The notes under the pieces: model-generated
What the model saw: the letters and a program-made list of their open reading frames with translations, nothing else
The model's database searches: none
What the model was told of the DNA's origin: nothing
Made by a program: the position numbers and the translations under genes
Shown: positions 63,450 to 64,000 of the stretch, piece after piece
How positions within the stretch are numbered: position 1 is the first letter of the stretch
Layout: each line of letters opens with the position of its first letter
Assembly (NCBI RefSeq): GCF_018417635.1
Contig: NZ_CP071007.1
Span: 2,604,501-2,668,500, forward strand
Direction: 5' to 3'
Source of the DNA: Pseudomonas sp. SORT22
Lineage (GTDB): Bacteria > Pseudomonadota > Gammaproteobacteria > Pseudomonadales > Pseudomonadaceae
Length of the DNA: 64,000 nucleotides

Positions 63450-64000
63450 ATGGATAGGGTCTGGAGTCACCTCAAGCGTTGGCGGCTGCCGATGCTGCGC
63501 CAGTTCAACCGGTCACTGACGTTGCTGGTGCTGCTGGGCGTGCTGCTGGTGCTGGGCGCAATCTGGTGGCTGGGCCCGCAACTGGTCTGGAATGACCATC
63601 GACCGCTGGCGCCACTGCCCATGCGCGTGGCGGCCAGTGTCGTGGTGCTGGTAGCGCCGCTGCTGGCCTGGGCCTGGCGGGTACGCCGGCGATACCAGGC
63701 GTTTCAGGCCGAGCGCCAACAGCAGGCGGCGCGCCAGGCCGACCCCTGCCTGCCCCATGTACAGGCCCAGGAGCGGGCGTTGGCGCGCAGCCTTGATCAC
63801 CTGCTCAACAACATGGAGCGCCGCCGCTCGCTGTACCAACTGCCCTGGTACCTGGTGCTCGGGGCGCAGAATGCCGGCAAGACCAGCCTGATTACCCGCT
63901 CCAACCAGAGCTTCGCCCTGTCCCAGGTCACCCGCGCGGGCGCCAGCGCCCAGCAGGATCCCGATCTGGCGTACCCGATCGACTGGTGGATAGGGGACGA
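63450..64000 (+). CDS. tssM: T6SS membrane-complex protein TssM (IcmF), partial
   Basis: Only the first 183 codons are in the window. Two N-terminal membrane helices (SLTLLVLLGVLLVLGAIWWL and AASVVVLVAPLLAWAW) are followed by a cytosolic part with a Walker A motif (VLGAQNAGKTSLI, near residue 140). Full TssM is over 1000 residues and spans the envelope with TssL and TssJ. AAGGAG stands 11 bases before the ATG. Confidence 0.95.
   Translation, partial: MDRVWSHLKRWRLPMLRQFNRSLTLLVLLGVLLVLGAIWWLGPQLVWNDHRPLAPLPMRVAASVVVLVAPLLAWAWRVRRRYQAFQAERQQQAARQADPCLPHVQAQERALARSLDHLLNNMERRRSLYQLPWYLVLGAQNAGKTSLITRSNQSFALSQVTRAGASAQQDPDLAYPIDWWIGD

Overview
This is GC-rich chromosomal DNA from a fluorescent Pseudomonas, most likely of the P. 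putida group. The evidence is the linked gacA-uvrC-pgsA-tRNA-Gly block, an AlgD/Alg8-type polysaccharide locus, a Pseudomonas-type T6SS and the overall codon use. AT-richer patches mark exchanged cassettes: the Rhs tips, the immunity genes and the DUF6708 remnant.

Layout. (1) 1-2942: leftward algD and a partial, divergent alg8-like glycosyltransferase, with a long AT-rich leader carrying helically phased direct repeats. (2) 2943-6699: rightward housekeeping block, an XRE regulator, gacA (TTG start), uvrC, pgsA, tRNA-Gly(GCC) and a terminator. (3) 6762-20750: a leftward accessory block beside the tRNA. It holds an orphan second tssF, a vgrG, a full-length rhs with a toxin tip and immunity gene, duplicated PAAR/small-protein cassettes, an orphan frameshifted rhs tip with its immunity gene, a rhs scrap and a methyltransferase. 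(4) 21305-37793: a rightward operon-like cluster that I consider the most novel system here. It encodes two HlyD-type adaptors, an M50 metalloprotease fused to PqqD-like and HlyD-like parts, a GNAT enzyme, a DUF6916 protein, a phage-tail-collar (MdpB-like) protein, a 3052-residue adhesin with an LEPR-type N-terminal motif and a caspase-like DUF4347 domain, and a TolC-type lipoprotein. No ABC ATPase and no RTX repeats are present, so it looks like a secretion or processing route related to, but distinct from, type I secretion.

(5) 37808-43922: leftward envelope genes, an autotransporter with a lipoprotein alpha/beta hydrolase, a small lipoprotein and an exported M20 peptidase. (6) 44097-64000: a T6SS cluster. 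On the minus strand are tssB, C, E, F, G, an FHA-TssJ fusion, tssK, tssL, hcp, PAAR, vgrG, a VRR-NUC effector, its TsiV-type immunity gene, a DUF6708 gene broken at simple repeats, and a DUF2169 gene. Divergently transcribed are tagO/vasI, tssA and the start of tssM. tssH is not in the window.

The two T6SS-linked regions could share one apparatus: the 49-64 kb cluster builds the machine, while the 8-21 kb block supplies an alternative spike, Rhs toxins and a spare TssF. Homology statements come from recognising motifs by eye and from memory of families; no database search was run.
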